64,000 nt of DNA from Kovacikia minuta CCNUW1 (lineage in GTDB: Bacteria; Cyanobacteriota; Cyanobacteriia; Leptolyngbyales; Leptolyngbyaceae). Below, piece by piece: positions 37,553-47,020 of the stretch. The stretch lies in contig NZ_CP083582.1 of the NCBI RefSeq assembly GCF_020091585.1, positions 6,892,536-6,956,535 on the forward strand. Reading direction: 5' to 3'. The notes beneath the pieces were generated by a model. That model saw nothing but the letters and a program-made list of their open reading frames with translations. It ran no database searches and was not told the DNA's origin. Positions within the stretch are counted from its first letter, which is position 1. Every line of letters begins with the position of its first letter. The position numbers were made by a program, and so were the translations under genes.

Positions 37553-38644
37553 ATGCTGGATACTTGTCAGTTACCACTTACAGGAGAAACCCTACAGCGT
37601 TTCCGGCAAGGGTTGATGGCAGTTGCGGCTGCGGAATATGAACAGGCAATTTTTCATTTTGAGCGGGTTTTGCAAGTCAGACCTGAGTTCTATGAAGCCT
37701 GGTACGAAAAAGGTTTGGCTTTAGAAGGCTGTGGAGATTATGCCGAAGCGATCGCCAGCTTTGACCAAGCAATTAGCAAACGACCCAAAGCAGACGCCGC
37801 ATGCCAGATCTGGTACGCCCGTGGAAATGCTCTCCAATATGGGTTGGGAGACTATATGGAGGCGATCACCAGCTACGATCGGGTTCTGCAAATTAAGCCT
37901 GACCACGAGTTAGGTTGGCAGAATCGGGGAAATGCGCTGTTGTATGGCTTGAATGCACCCGAAGAAGCCCTGGCTTGCTACAATCGCACCCTCCAGATTA
38001 ATCATGAAAATGATTTGGCGTGGCGCAATCGGGGAAATGCACTGGTGGAATTGCGCCGCTTTTCAGAAGCGATCGCCAGCTATGACCAGGCGCTAACCAT
38101 TAATCCCAGCGATGAAATTTCCCTGCAAGCTCGCAATCTGGTTTCAGAGCAGTCCGGGCTTAATGATAGGCAACCCACAACCAATCCTGCCTGGTATGGG
38201 GTTGATCATGGCGATCGAACCTTTGTAGAAGGGGAAACTCATTCACAAATTACATTCTCTGCCAAATTTTCTGCGTTCGACCAGGTTCCCCCTATTCCTC
38301 AGGGGCAACCGTTTCTGGTGATTGAGGACGACTGGGGAAAGCGGGAAGTCATTCTAGAAAAAGATTCTTATCGGATTGGTCGGGATCTCAAGAGTGATAT
38401 CTGCCTCCATTCCCAGTTTGCTTCCCGTCACCACGCAATTTTGACTAAGCTACAGCAGCCCGATGGCACCTGGGTTTACCAGATTAAAGATGGGGACTCA
38501 AATGGCAAACCCAGCACCAATGGATTGTTAATCAATGGTCAAAAAACCCTCAACCGGGAATTAAAGCCTGAAGATGCGATTGTATTCGGTCCCCACGTTC
38601 GGGCTACCTTTCGCTTAGCTTCAACACAGTTTTCACTCCAGTAA
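37553..38644 (+). CDS. TPR-repeat protein with C-terminal FHA domain
   Basis: 363 aa from ATG 37553, with AGGA nine bases upstream; the TTG at 37517 is an alternative. Residues 25-200 are about five tetratricopeptide repeats (YEQAIFHFERVLQVRPEFYE and similar). The FHA domain occupies about 265-360: YRIGRDLKSDICLHS, then SRHHAIL and NGLLINGQ, the phosphothreonine-binding loops. It probably scaffolds proteins phosphorylated by Ser/Thr kinases in the cytoplasm. No kinase gene is adjacent. Confidence 0.9.
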   Translation: MLDTCQLPLTGETLQRFRQGLMAVAAAEYEQAIFHFERVLQVRPEFYEAWYEKGLALEGCGDYAEAIASFDQAISKRPKADAACQIWYARGNALQYGLGDYMEAITSYDRVLQIKPDHELGWQNRGNALLYGLNAPEEALACYNRTLQINHENDLAWRNRGNALVELRRFSEAIASYDQALTINPSDEISLQARNLVSEQSGLNDRQPTTNPAWYGVDHGDRTFVEGETHSQITFSAKFSAFDQVPPIPQGQPFLVIEDDWGKREVILEKDSYRIGRDLKSDICLHSQFASRHHAILTKLQQPDGTWVYQIKDGDSNGKPSTNGLLINGQKTLNRELKPEDAIVFGPHVRATFRLASTQFSLQ

Positions 38645-39157
38645 TTCACCTGCAAATCTTCATTGAAGCTTCATCCTCTGCCCCGCAGGTTTACAGACTG
38701 CCCGTAAATTTACGGATATGGTGGTTGACAGACACTTAAAACTCAGTCTATTCTGCTTCAGTTTTCGATGCTGGTAGCTTTCAACCTGGTTGATTCAATT
38801 TGGGGCTTGATGGCTGATCAATTGTTTGGGATTCAGTATTCTCCACCAGAAGCAATCCTATCCAAATGTATAGAAAATATTTTTGAACATCTCTAAAAAG
38901 GTAGGCGCAACCTATCGCAGAATGGTTTATAGATACGTCTAATCTCGCATTGAAGGTTTAACACTGTTGAGGGCGCTGGCTGGTCTTAAGGAAAGTTCCA
39001 CAAATTTGGCTTTCATTCTGGATGGTTTAGCATCAGTAGGTGGTCAGATTGGCTGCTAACTAAGTATTGATACGAAAATCCAAAAATCGCTGCAAGCAAG
39101 GATCAGGAGTTGATGCCTGACCTAATCCGTTGACTTACCTAGAAGGGGGAATAATTG
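38645..39157. other. 513-base spacer upstream of sucrose synthase
   Basis: AT-rich, with no reading frame, repeat or RNA gene recognised. It should hold the susA promoter; family members are regulated by nitrogen and salt in Nostoc, but I cannot point to a specific operator here. Confidence 0.35.
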
Positions 39158-41579
39158 ATGTCCGACTTGATTCAGGCTGTTTTAACATAGTGACGAGAAG
39201 ACCAATCTGCGCCAGTTTGCCAGCTTATTACGGGCATCGGAAAAACGTTATTTACTGCGAAATGAAATTCTGACTGCTTTCTCTGATTACTGTCGAGATT
39301 ACGAAAAGTCCGATCGATTTTATAATTCCTCCCGTCTGAGCAAACTCATTTATTACGTTCAAGAAATTATTCTTGATAATGAAAGCCTTTATATTATTAT
39401 TCGCCCCAGAATTGCTACCCAGGAAGCCTATCGGTTACTGGAAGATCTGACGATCGAACCTGTAAGTGCGGAGGAACTTCTGGATCTGCGCGATCGTCTG
39501 GTCAACCGTTTCCATCCCCAGGAAGGTGACATTTTAGAGGTTGATTTTCAACCCTTTTATGATTATTCTCCCGTGATTCGAGACCCCAAAAATATTGGTA
39601 AGGGGGTTGCGTTTCTTAACCGCTATCTATCGAGCAAACTGTTTCAAGACCCGCGCCAGTGGCAGGATGCCCTGTTTAACTTCCTGCGGTTACATCGTTA
39701 CAATGGCTACCAACTGCTGATCAACGAACGAATTCAGACCCAGCAACAACTATCTGACCGGATCAAAGCAGCACTGGGTTATCTCAGCGATCGCCCCGCC
39801 GATCAACCCTACGAATCCTTCCGATTTGATTTACAAGACCTGGGGTTTGAACCCGGTTGGGGCAATACTGCCAGCCGCGTTCGCGACACGTTGGAAATCC
39901 TGGATCAATTAATTGATCCCCCCGACCACCAAGCGTTAGAGTCTTACATTTCCCGCATTCCGATGATCTTTCGGATCGCCCTGATTTCGCCCCACGGGTG
40001 GTTTGGGCAGGAAGGCGTCCTGGGACGCCCCGATACGGGCGGGCAGGTCGTCTACATCCTGGATCAGGTGAAGAGTTTGGAGAAACAGCTCCAGGAAGAT
40101 ATTGAACTGGCAGGGCTGGATGTCCTCAATATCCATCCCAAGGTGATTGTGTTGTCCCGCCTGATTCCAAACAGCGACGGAACTTTGTGTAATCAACGTC
40201 TAGAAAAGATTCATGGCACCTTGGATGCCTGGATTCTGCGGGTTCCTTTCCGGGAGTTCAATCCGAATCTGACCCAAAATTGGATCTCTCGCTTTGAGAT
40301 TTGGCCCTACCTGGAGACATTTGCGATCGATGCGGAAAAAGAACTGCGGGCAGAGTTTGGTGGCAAGCCCGATTTGATTGTTGGCAACTACTCTGATGGC
40401 AATCTGGTTGCGTTCCTGCTGGCTCGTAGATTAAAGGTGACCCAGTGTAATATTGCCCATGCGCTGGAAAAATCAAAATATCTATTCAGCAACCTTTACT
40501 GGCAAGACTTGGAGGATAAATACCACTTCTCCCTTCAATTCACAGCCGATTTAATCGCGATGAATGCGGCTAACTTCATTATTAGCAGTACCTATCAGGA
40601 AATTGTTGGCACCCCCGAAAGTATTGGACAGTACGAGTCCTACAAACGATTTACGATGCCAGAGCTTTACCACGTGATTAACGGGATTGAACTCTTTAGC
40701 CCCAAATTCAACGTGGTGCCGCCCGGTGTCAACGAAAATGTTTTCTTCCCCTACACGCGTCCAGAGGAGCGCTTATTAGAGAGCCGCGATCGCCTGGAAG
40801 ATCTCCTATTTACTCTGGATGATCCGGTTCAGGTTTATGGGACTCTGGATGATCCTGGCAAACGCCCCATCTTCTCAATGGCGCGGCTAGACCGGATTAA
40901 AAACCTGACGGGTTTAGCAGAATGCTTTGGCAAAAGCAAGGAACTTCAGGAGCGCTGTAACCTGATTCTGGTTGCAGGTAAGCTTCGTACAGAGGAATCG
41001 ACTGACCACGAAGAAATTAGCGAAATCGAAAAGCTCTACCGCATTATTGACGAGTATGAATTACAGGGTAAAGTCCGCTGGCTGGGTGTGCGCTTACCCA
41101 AGGGTGATTCTGGCGAAATCTACCGAATTATTGCGGATCATCAGGGGATTTTTGTCCAACCTGCTCTCTTTGAGGCATTTGGTTTAACAATTTTGGAATC
41201 CATGGTTACAGGATTGCCGACCTTTGCCACTCGTTTCGGCGGTCCTCTGGAAATTATTCAGGACAAGGTTAATGGATTCTACATTAACCCCACATTGCTA
41301 GACGAAATGGCCAGTATCATCCTGGAATTTGTCTCTAAATGTGACCAGAATCCAAGCTATTGGGAGGAAATCTCAAAACAGGCGATCGATCGGGTCTACA
41401 GCACCTATACCTGGAAAATCCACACTACACGCCTTCTGTCTCTGGCAAAAATCTACGGTTTCTGGAACTACACTTCCCAGGAAAACCGAGAAGATATATT
41501 GCGCTACATTGAATCGCTATTTCACCTGCTGTTTAAGCCACGGGCACAGGCTTTGTTAGCAGAACATATGCGGCGATAG
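39158..41579 (+). CDS. susA: Sucrose synthase SusA, frameshifted near codon 10
   Basis: Catalyses reversible cleavage of sucrose with UDP or ADP to NDP-glucose and fructose, feeding glycogen and cell-wall sugars. ATG 39158 follows AGAAGGGGGA. The first ten codons (MSDLIQAVLT) run into a stop. Deleting one T at 39188 continues as SDEKTNLRQFASLLRASEKR and gives 806 aa, the length of Anabaena SusA. The N-terminal domain LIYYVQEIILDNESLY and the GT-B core GRPDTGGQVVYILDQ are clear, with the E-x7-E motif FEAFGLTILESM. The large intact frame begins at a GTG at 39573. The single-base lesion is probably a sequencing error. Confidence 0.9.
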
Positions 41580-41621
41580 GAACGCTGAACAGGAGTCAAA
41601 AATTGAACCTGTAACGCATCA

Positions 41622-41661
41622 GCAAAGGAGCATTTCCAAAATCCTGGAAATGCTCCTTTGC
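41622..41661. terminator. Bidirectional terminator hairpin between susA and lexA
   Basis: A perfect 17-bp stem, GCAAAGGAGCATTTCCA with its complement TGGAAATGCTCCTTTGC, and a six-base loop. It sits between the stop codons of the convergent susA and lexA genes. There is no long T tract, so termination efficiency is inferred from the stem alone. Confidence 0.75.
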
Positions 41662-41674
41662 ACAATCCGTACCA

Positions 41675-42292
41675 TTAGTAGTCCCGAAACATTCCCACCA
41701 GCACTCCCTGAATTTGCACCCGGGAGGCATCTTCTACTTCGATCGCGGGATAGGCCGGATTCGCAGGCATCAGGGTAATCTGACTTCCCTTTTGATAAAA
41801 GTGTTTGAGGGTAACCCCTTCCCCCTCGACCCTGGCAGCAACAATGCAGCCAGGCTTAAGCTGTTGGGGGTCTGCCTCAGGACGCAGAATCACAATGTCA
41901 TCCGGGCAAATATGGGCATTGATCATGCTTTCTCCAATCACTCGGAGGGCATAATTTCCTGGCTTCCTGAATTTTTGGGGCAGATCGACCAGGAGTTCCG
42001 GTTCGTGTTCGGTAAAAGACTCAACCACACCCCCAGCGGCGATCGTCCCTAATAGATACACCCCCTGACTCCCTTCCGGTCTTTGCAGGATCTGGAGCGT
42101 CCGCATTCTGCCCTTTTCCCAGGAAACATATCCTTTGTTTTTGAGCCGCTCCAAATGAAGCTGGACAGGGGAGTTTGACCGAAACTCTAGTGCTGCCGCC
42201 ATCTGACGAATACTGGGAGCGTAGCCATGCTCATCAACATAGGATAGCAACCAGTCAAACAATTTTTTTTCACGAGGGTTAAGAGGAATCAT
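41675..42292 (-). CDS. lexA: LexA-type repressor with intact self-cleavage site
   Basis: 205 aa. The N-terminal winged helix (residues 1-65) includes PSIRQMAAALEFRSNSPVQL. The C-terminal peptidase S24 domain has the cleavage bond A86-G87 in GTIAAGGVV, the nucleophile S122 in VIGESMINAH and the lysine K163 in VTLKHF. All three elements needed for RecA-stimulated autocleavage are present, unlike Synechocystis LexA, which lost them and serves other regulation. A candidate operator and promoter lie just upstream, consistent with autoregulation. Confidence 0.93.
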   Translation of the reverse strand: MIPLNPREKKLFDWLLSYVDEHGYAPSIRQMAAALEFRSNSPVQLHLERLKNKGYVSWEKGRMRTLQILQRPEGSQGVYLLGTIAAGGVVESFTEHEPELLVDLPQKFRKPGNYALRVIGESMINAHICPDDIVILRPEADPQQLKPGCIVAARVEGEGVTLKHFYQKGSQITLMPANPAYPAIEVEDASRVQIQGVLVGMFRDY

Positions 42293-42326
42293 AATCTTAG
42301 ATAGTAAGGATCTTACCTTCTATTGT

Positions 42327-42365
42327 AGAACAAATGTATTATAGTTCAATTATACTGTAGGACAA
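42327..42365 (-). promoter_or_regulatory. lexA promoter with overlapping SOS-like operator
   Basis: On the minus strand TTGTCC (42365-42360), a 16-base spacer and TATAAT (42343-42338) form a good -35/-10 pair. Overlapping the -10 on the + strand, AGAACAAATGTATT at 42327-42340 matches the cyanobacterial SOS box AGTACWNWTGTWCT at 12 of 14 positions. The location, just downstream of the -10 of lexA, suits autorepression. The consensus is from memory of published Anabaena work. Confidence 0.5.
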
Positions 42366-42434
42366 ACATATTACCAAAATGGATATTACATTTTAATTCA
42401 AGCCCCAGGGTTGGGAAGAAAATTTGGACAGGGA

Positions 42435-42466
42435 GATGGGGCAGCGGTCATTGCCGCTGCCCCATC
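42435..42466. terminator. Terminator hairpin after the CHAT gene
   Basis: A 13-bp perfect stem, GATGGGGCAGCGG / CCGCTGCCCCATC, with a six-base loop, 17 bases beyond the stop of the leftward CHAT gene. GC-rich, with no strong T run. Confidence 0.6.
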
Positions 42467-42482
42467 CCAACAAGCTCTGTGG

Positions 42483-45311
42483 CTATAGCCAGTTGCCGAC
42501 TAAGACATACGGTGCCCAATAAACGGGACGGTTATATTGGGGATACTGCTTAAGTAGGGTTATTTGGGCCCGTCGTAGTGCTTCGGCTCGTGTGAGTTTG
42601 GCGGTTGCCAACTCGCGATAAAACTCGCCAATGAACACAGCTGTAGAGCGATCGTCAATTTGCCACAGGGATGCCAGGGTGCTGCGGGCACCCGCGCGTA
42701 CCGCAACTCCTGCCAGTCCCAGGGTTGCCCGGTTGTCTCCGGCAGCAGTCTGACAGGCACTTAGAACCAGCAACTCAACCGCTTCCGATGGGTTTTGGGT
42801 TTTGCTGCGCAGGAGATTATCGAGTTTGTTCACATTAATGGGGCCATCGGCAGCCAGAATAAACGTATTTTTAGCTTGAGAGCTAAATTGACCGTGGGTT
42901 GCCAGATGTACGACTTTGAACGGCAGCGAATTGATCTTTTGTGCCAGGGTTTGACTGGTAAAGTTTTGATCCACCAGTTTGGTGGTTGGAATGCCTGTTT
43001 CCTCAATTAACCGTAGTTCAGCCTTCACTTCGGGTAAAGGCGAAAATTGCGAATAGGTAGAAGGTGGATGGCTAAGCCCAGCCGTGAGGGCGTTCAGTGC
43101 TGTCTGTGCTAGGGGTCGAGGTGTGAAAAGTTGCAGCCCCGGACTGAGCGCCACGGCATAGTTTTCAACCAGGTATTGTTGACCGTTATATAGCGCTGCC
43201 ATAGGAATATTACGCAACATCCCATCCAACACAAATACGAGTGTGTTCACCCCGCTTTGTTTCAGGTCCGCTTCTACGGGGCGAATCAGCCAGTTGTACA
43301 CCTGTTGGGACAACGATCGCGTCTCTCTGGCTGCATCCGGTCTCTTGAGTGCTTGCTGCAATTGGGTCAGCACTTTCTCTACTTCAGTCTGGGGAAGCGT
43401 GATTGCATGGTGACGCAGAGGCTGCTTAGGAACTTTGAGGATCACATCCAACCGATTGTCCAAAATGATGGGATAGAAAATGGCAGTGGTGGGATTATCC
43501 TGGTCAACCAGTTTGTCCAACAATACCGATTGGGCATTGAGACAGGCTTCTCGAAAGAAATTATCTAATTCCGCCAATTGCAGGGATTCGATCAGGCGGC
43601 GGGCTTTGTCCAAATTTTCTGCTCCAGGTTGCGCGCCCTGCCCCTGCAACAATAACTCCACGGTTTGCCGATAAATTGGCTCCACACTATCTCGAAAGGT
43701 AAATTGCACCTCGCGGTTAATTGCAACCAGATCACTACGGAGAGATTGGAGGGTGTTCACCGCAGATTCATAGGCAGCGATCGCCCCTGCAATCTCCCCC
43801 TGTTGTTTTAGCAGCCGCCCCAACTGCCATTGCCAGCGATAGGCCACATCTGTAGCATTAATTGACTGCGCCAGAAGTAACGCCTGTTGAGTCAGCGATC
43901 GTGCCTCAGACCACTGTCTGGTTTGTTCATACAATCCCCCCAGGTTACCCAGGGCATAGGACTCCGCTCGTCGATCGCCCAGATCGCGGGCTTGCTGCAC
44001 CGTAGTTGCGAGCAGGGAAGCCGTCTCGGTGAGGGATGGGGGATGGGGGATGGGGGATGAATCTGTTTTTTTATTGTTTATCTTTAAGCCTTTATCCTTG
44101 AGTTTCACCAGGCTGTGTGCCAGGTTAATGCGAGCATAGATAGCAGGGCGACTGGGGGGGAGGGTGGCAATTTGGGCTTGAATCGACGGCAGGAGGGCTT
44201 CTGCTTCTGCCCATTGCTGGTTTTCCAGCAGGAGACTGAGGCGGTTGAGGTGGGCTTGAACTTGCAGAATTGGCGCAGGCGCTAGATTGGCTGCCTGTTG
44301 ATAAAACTGAAGGGCATCTGGGATTTGCTGCTGCACCCGTGCTACATTGCCCAGGCTAAACAAAACCGCACTCACATCCTGGGGCGATCGCAAATCCTGG
44401 GCAATGGTCAAACTTTGCTGAAGCACCTGGCGAGATTTATCCGGATCGCCAACTCGTTGTAGGGCATCTCCCAACGATCGCAAACCGACCACTTTCGTAA
44501 GAGAATTAGGAAGAGGTTGCAAGGTTTCCTCTAGTTCATTTAAAGACTCCAGGGCACGCCGATTAAACCCCATTACCTGTAATGCCTGTGCCTGATTGAT
44601 TCGACTGCGAATTTCACCGGTACGATCGCCAACCTCACGGTAAATTTTTGTTGCCCGTTCCCAGGCTGCCAGCGCTTCCTCCGTTTGCCCCATCCCCAGT
44701 TGCAATCGTCCCTGAATATCAAGGGATTGAGCTAGAAGGTGGGAATTTTGAGTTTTGAATTTTGAATTTTGAATTTTCAGGAGGTCGAGGCTTTCTGCGA
44801 TCGCCCGTTTTGCTTCTTCCCAGGCTCCAAGCTGCTGGTAAGTCAGGGAAAGATTACTCAATGCTGCGGCTAACCTGAGTTGATCTCCCTCTGATCGGTA
44901 GCTTTCAACTGCTTGCTGCAAAACCTTCACCGCTTCAGCAAATTGTCCCGCGTCGTAGAGGGCTTTGCCTTGAGTAAGCAGGGAAGAGGGGGGAGTAGGG
45001 AGTGGGGAATGGGGAATGGAGGATGGGGACTCTTGTTTCTGGTGATCAAGAACAGAAGCATTTGCCAGAAACGATGACAGACCAGTGCATAGCAGGGTCG
45101 TCAGTAAAGCCAAGCAGAAAACCTGCACCCAAGACTTCCGGGACTTAAGCCTGTCGATCCTGCATCTCCAATCTAAAATCTTCAATCTAAAATCCCTTCC
45201 CCCTTCTCTTTTACCCCTTCGCCGCTTTCTTACCACCTGCCACCTACCACCTGCCACCTTTCCTAAAAAGGATTGGCAATAATCGAAAAATACAGCCCAT
45301 TTTCCTGCCAT
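42483..45311 (-). CDS. CHAT-domain protease with TPR repeats, exported
   Basis: Up to 942 aa. An export signal (VQVFCLALLTTLLCTGLSSF, near residues 62-81) lies behind about 60 poorly conserved residues whose DNA is repeat-rich, so the real start is uncertain. TPR repeats fill about 105-550. The C-terminal CHAT domain is caspase-like with H806 (VVHLATHGQF) and C853 (LLVLSACQTAAG), both intact, then AGARSTLASLWQIDD. CHAT proteases cleave partners when activated through linked TPR or surface domains. In-gene heptamer tracts at 44743-44778 and 44033-44060 encode variable loops. It follows, and overlaps by 49 bases, a two-partner secretion transporter gene. Confidence 0.88.
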   Translation of the reverse strand: MAGKWAVFFDYCQSFLGKVAGGRWQVVRKRRRGKREGGRDFRLKILDWRCRIDRLKSRKSWVQVFCLALLTTLLCTGLSSFLANASVLDHQKQESPSSIPHSPLPTPPSSLLTQGKALYDAGQFAEAVKVLQQAVESYRSEGDQLRLAAALSNLSLTYQQLGAWEEAKRAIAESLDLLKIQNSKFKTQNSHLLAQSLDIQGRLQLGMGQTEEALAAWERATKIYREVGDRTGEIRSRINQAQALQVMGFNRRALESLNELEETLQPLPNSLTKVVGLRSLGDALQRVGDPDKSRQVLQQSLTIAQDLRSPQDVSAVLFSLGNVARVQQQIPDALQFYQQAANLAPAPILQVQAHLNRLSLLLENQQWAEAEALLPSIQAQIATLPPSRPAIYARINLAHSLVKLKDKGLKINNKKTDSSPIPHPPSLTETASLLATTVQQARDLGDRRAESYALGNLGGLYEQTRQWSEARSLTQQALLLAQSINATDVAYRWQWQLGRLLKQQGEIAGAIAAYESAVNTLQSLRSDLVAINREVQFTFRDSVEPIYRQTVELLLQGQGAQPGAENLDKARRLIESLQLAELDNFFREACLNAQSVLLDKLVDQDNPTTAIFYPIILDNRLDVILKVPKQPLRHHAITLPQTEVEKVLTQLQQALKRPDAARETRSLSQQVYNWLIRPVEADLKQSGVNTLVFVLDGMLRNIPMAALYNGQQYLVENYAVALSPGLQLFTPRPLAQTALNALTAGLSHPPSTYSQFSPLPEVKAELRLIEETGIPTTKLVDQNFTSQTLAQKINSLPFKVVHLATHGQFSSQAKNTFILAADGPINVNKLDNLLRSKTQNPSEAVELLVLSACQTAAGDNRATLGLAGVAVRAGARSTLASLWQIDDRSTAVFIGEFYRELATAKLTRAEALRRAQITLLKQYPQYNRPVYWAPYVLVGNWL
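44743..44778. repeat. TTTTGAA heptamer tract inside the CHAT gene
   Basis: About five seven-base units GTTTTGAATTTTGAATTTTG. On the coding strand it encodes IQNSKFKTQNS between TPR units. The same DNA unit and almost the same peptide occur in the caspase-STAND gene at 10864-10900. Confidence 0.6.
45231..45260. repeat. CCACCTG/CCACCTA heptamer tandem repeat
   Basis: Four consecutive seven-base units within the N-terminal coding extension of the CHAT reading frame and just downstream of the TpsB stop codon. Placing it in coding sequence depends on the uncertain CHAT start. Confidence 0.55.
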
Positions 45312-47020
45312 GTCTTTTTCTCCCCAGGAAATGAGATCAGTGGAATGCCCCAGTCCAAACGAACCGTGAGCCGATCGCTGATCTGAAAGCGTAATCCCAT
45401 ACCAACCGATACAAGGGTCTGCGGGTCGGGATCGGATCTGCCGGATAAATTCCAGCCAGTACCAAAGTCTACAAACGGAACAAACTGAAGCAGACCCTCG
45501 ATTTGGGGTAGCCGCAGAATCGGAATCCGGACTTCGGCAGAGGCAAAGGCACCATCATCAGTCAGCAAAGCATCCTGACGATATCCTCGCACGCTGTCCT
45601 GGCCGCCCAGGGCAAACTGCTCAAAGGGTAACAATGTCCGGTCTGCCAGTTGTAAGTCTGCCCGCAGTAGTAGCAGCGTTTCGGGAGCCAGCAATCGCAC
45701 CCATTGGGCTTGCCCGCGCCAGACAAAGAACTGGCTGTCGGGCGGTTCCGGATTGATGGTGGCATTCAGGGCGTCAATCCCAATACTGAACTGGGAACGC
45801 AGGGCAAAAACTTCCTGGTTACTGCGCCAGGTTGCTTCCTGAAAAAACCGTAACGCGGTGAGACGGGTCTGCCCTTCGTCGTCTGCGCCCAAAGCTGGAA
45901 AGGGAATTTCCCCATCCAGTAAGGTGGCTTTGCTTTGGCGTTGGGTGGCCGTTATTCCGACAGCCACTTCGTGGGTTGGGGTTTGGACGAGGGGTTGACG
46001 CAGGGTTAGTTCTAAATAGCGAGATTCCGACTCAATATCCAAGATGTTAAACGGTTCTTCAATCACATCATTGTTGGAAATGCCTGCATTGAAGCTGATC
46101 GTTCCATTGCGAGGATTGATCGGCAGGGTATAGCTAAAATCCCAGGTGTTGCTGCCATCGGTATTGCTATATGCCCCAACCAGACGATCGCCCAAACCCA
46201 ACAGATTTGCCTCACTCAGTTGAAGCTGCCGCCGAAAGCTCCCTACGCTGGGCGATCGTCCATTGTCCAGCAGAATTTGAACATCAAAGGTCTTTGCTTC
46301 CGCCACCCGCACTTCTAGCAGGCTCTCTCCTGGACTCGCCCCAGCCGACAACTCCGCTGAAATAGATTCAATCAAGGGATTCAGTTGCAAGAGTTGCAAC
46401 CCTTCCAGTAAGCGGTTGCGGTTCAACGGTTTAGATGTGGCAATGGCAAGGCGCGACCGGACATAGTTAGGATTCAATCGGCGCAATCCCGTTACCTTGA
46501 TATCCTCCAGGCTGCCCTCCACCACCCGGATTTCTACCACCCCCCCTTGCAGCTTCTGAGGTGGAATATAGGCACCAGAGGTAATATAGCCCCTGTCCAG
46601 GTAAAGCTGGGTTACCGCAGAGCGGGCTTGAAATAATTCAGCGATCGAAATTGGACGCCCCGTGAACGGTTTGGTGACTTCGGCAAAATCCTGAGGGCTA
46701 AACACCGTGCTGCCAGTGACCTCAAACCTTTCTACAGTAATGGTTTCAGGAATTTCGTCAGGAGTTGTTTCTCCAGTGGGTGGCGTTGCAGGTAGTGGCA
46801 GCAGTTGATCGGGGGGCGGTAGTGGGGTGGGAGGCTCTAGTTCTGGTTGAGGTTGGGTTGAAGGGGGTTGGGGGTCTCGTTGCAAAGGGGTTTGCAAATC
46901 AATCTGTTGGGAACGAATTGATCCCGCTGGTTGAATTGGGGCAGCCTCCTGAGCACCCAAGGGTTGAGCCAGCAGCATACTCGGCAGTGCAACCAAGCTG
47001 AACCAGAACCGATAGGACAT
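45263..47020 (-). CDS. TpsB-family outer-membrane transporter (ShlB/FhaC/HecB)
   Basis: 585 aa. Signal peptide MSYRFWFSLVALPSMLLAQP, then a Pro-rich linker, a POTRA domain at about residues 95-170 (VERFEVTGSTVFSPQDF, then YITSGAYIPPQKLQGGVVEI), and a 16-strand beta-barrel from about residue 230 ending in the typical aromatic FSIIANPF. Such pores export one large TpsA passenger across the outer membrane. No TpsA gene is in the window; the adjacent CHAT-TPR protein is the only coupled partner. Confidence 0.92.
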   Translation of the reverse strand: MSYRFWFSLVALPSMLLAQPLGAQEAAPIQPAGSIRSQQIDLQTPLQRDPQPPSTQPQPELEPPTPLPPPDQLLPLPATPPTGETTPDEIPETITVERFEVTGSTVFSPQDFAEVTKPFTGRPISIAELFQARSAVTQLYLDRGYITSGAYIPPQKLQGGVVEIRVVEGSLEDIKVTGLRRLNPNYVRSRLAIATSKPLNRNRLLEGLQLLQLNPLIESISAELSAGASPGESLLEVRVAEAKTFDVQILLDNGRSPSVGSFRRQLQLSEANLLGLGDRLVGAYSNTDGSNTWDFSYTLPINPRNGTISFNAGISNNDVIEEPFNILDIESESRYLELTLRQPLVQTPTHEVAVGITATQRQSKATLLDGEIPFPALGADDEGQTRLTALRFFQEATWRSNQEVFALRSQFSIGIDALNATINPEPPDSQFFVWRGQAQWVRLLAPETLLLLRADLQLADRTLLPFEQFALGGQDSVRGYRQDALLTDDGAFASAEVRIPILRLPQIEGLLQFVPFVDFGTGWNLSGRSDPDPQTLVSVGMGLRFQISDRLTVRLDWGIPLISFPGEKKTWQENGLYFSIIANPF

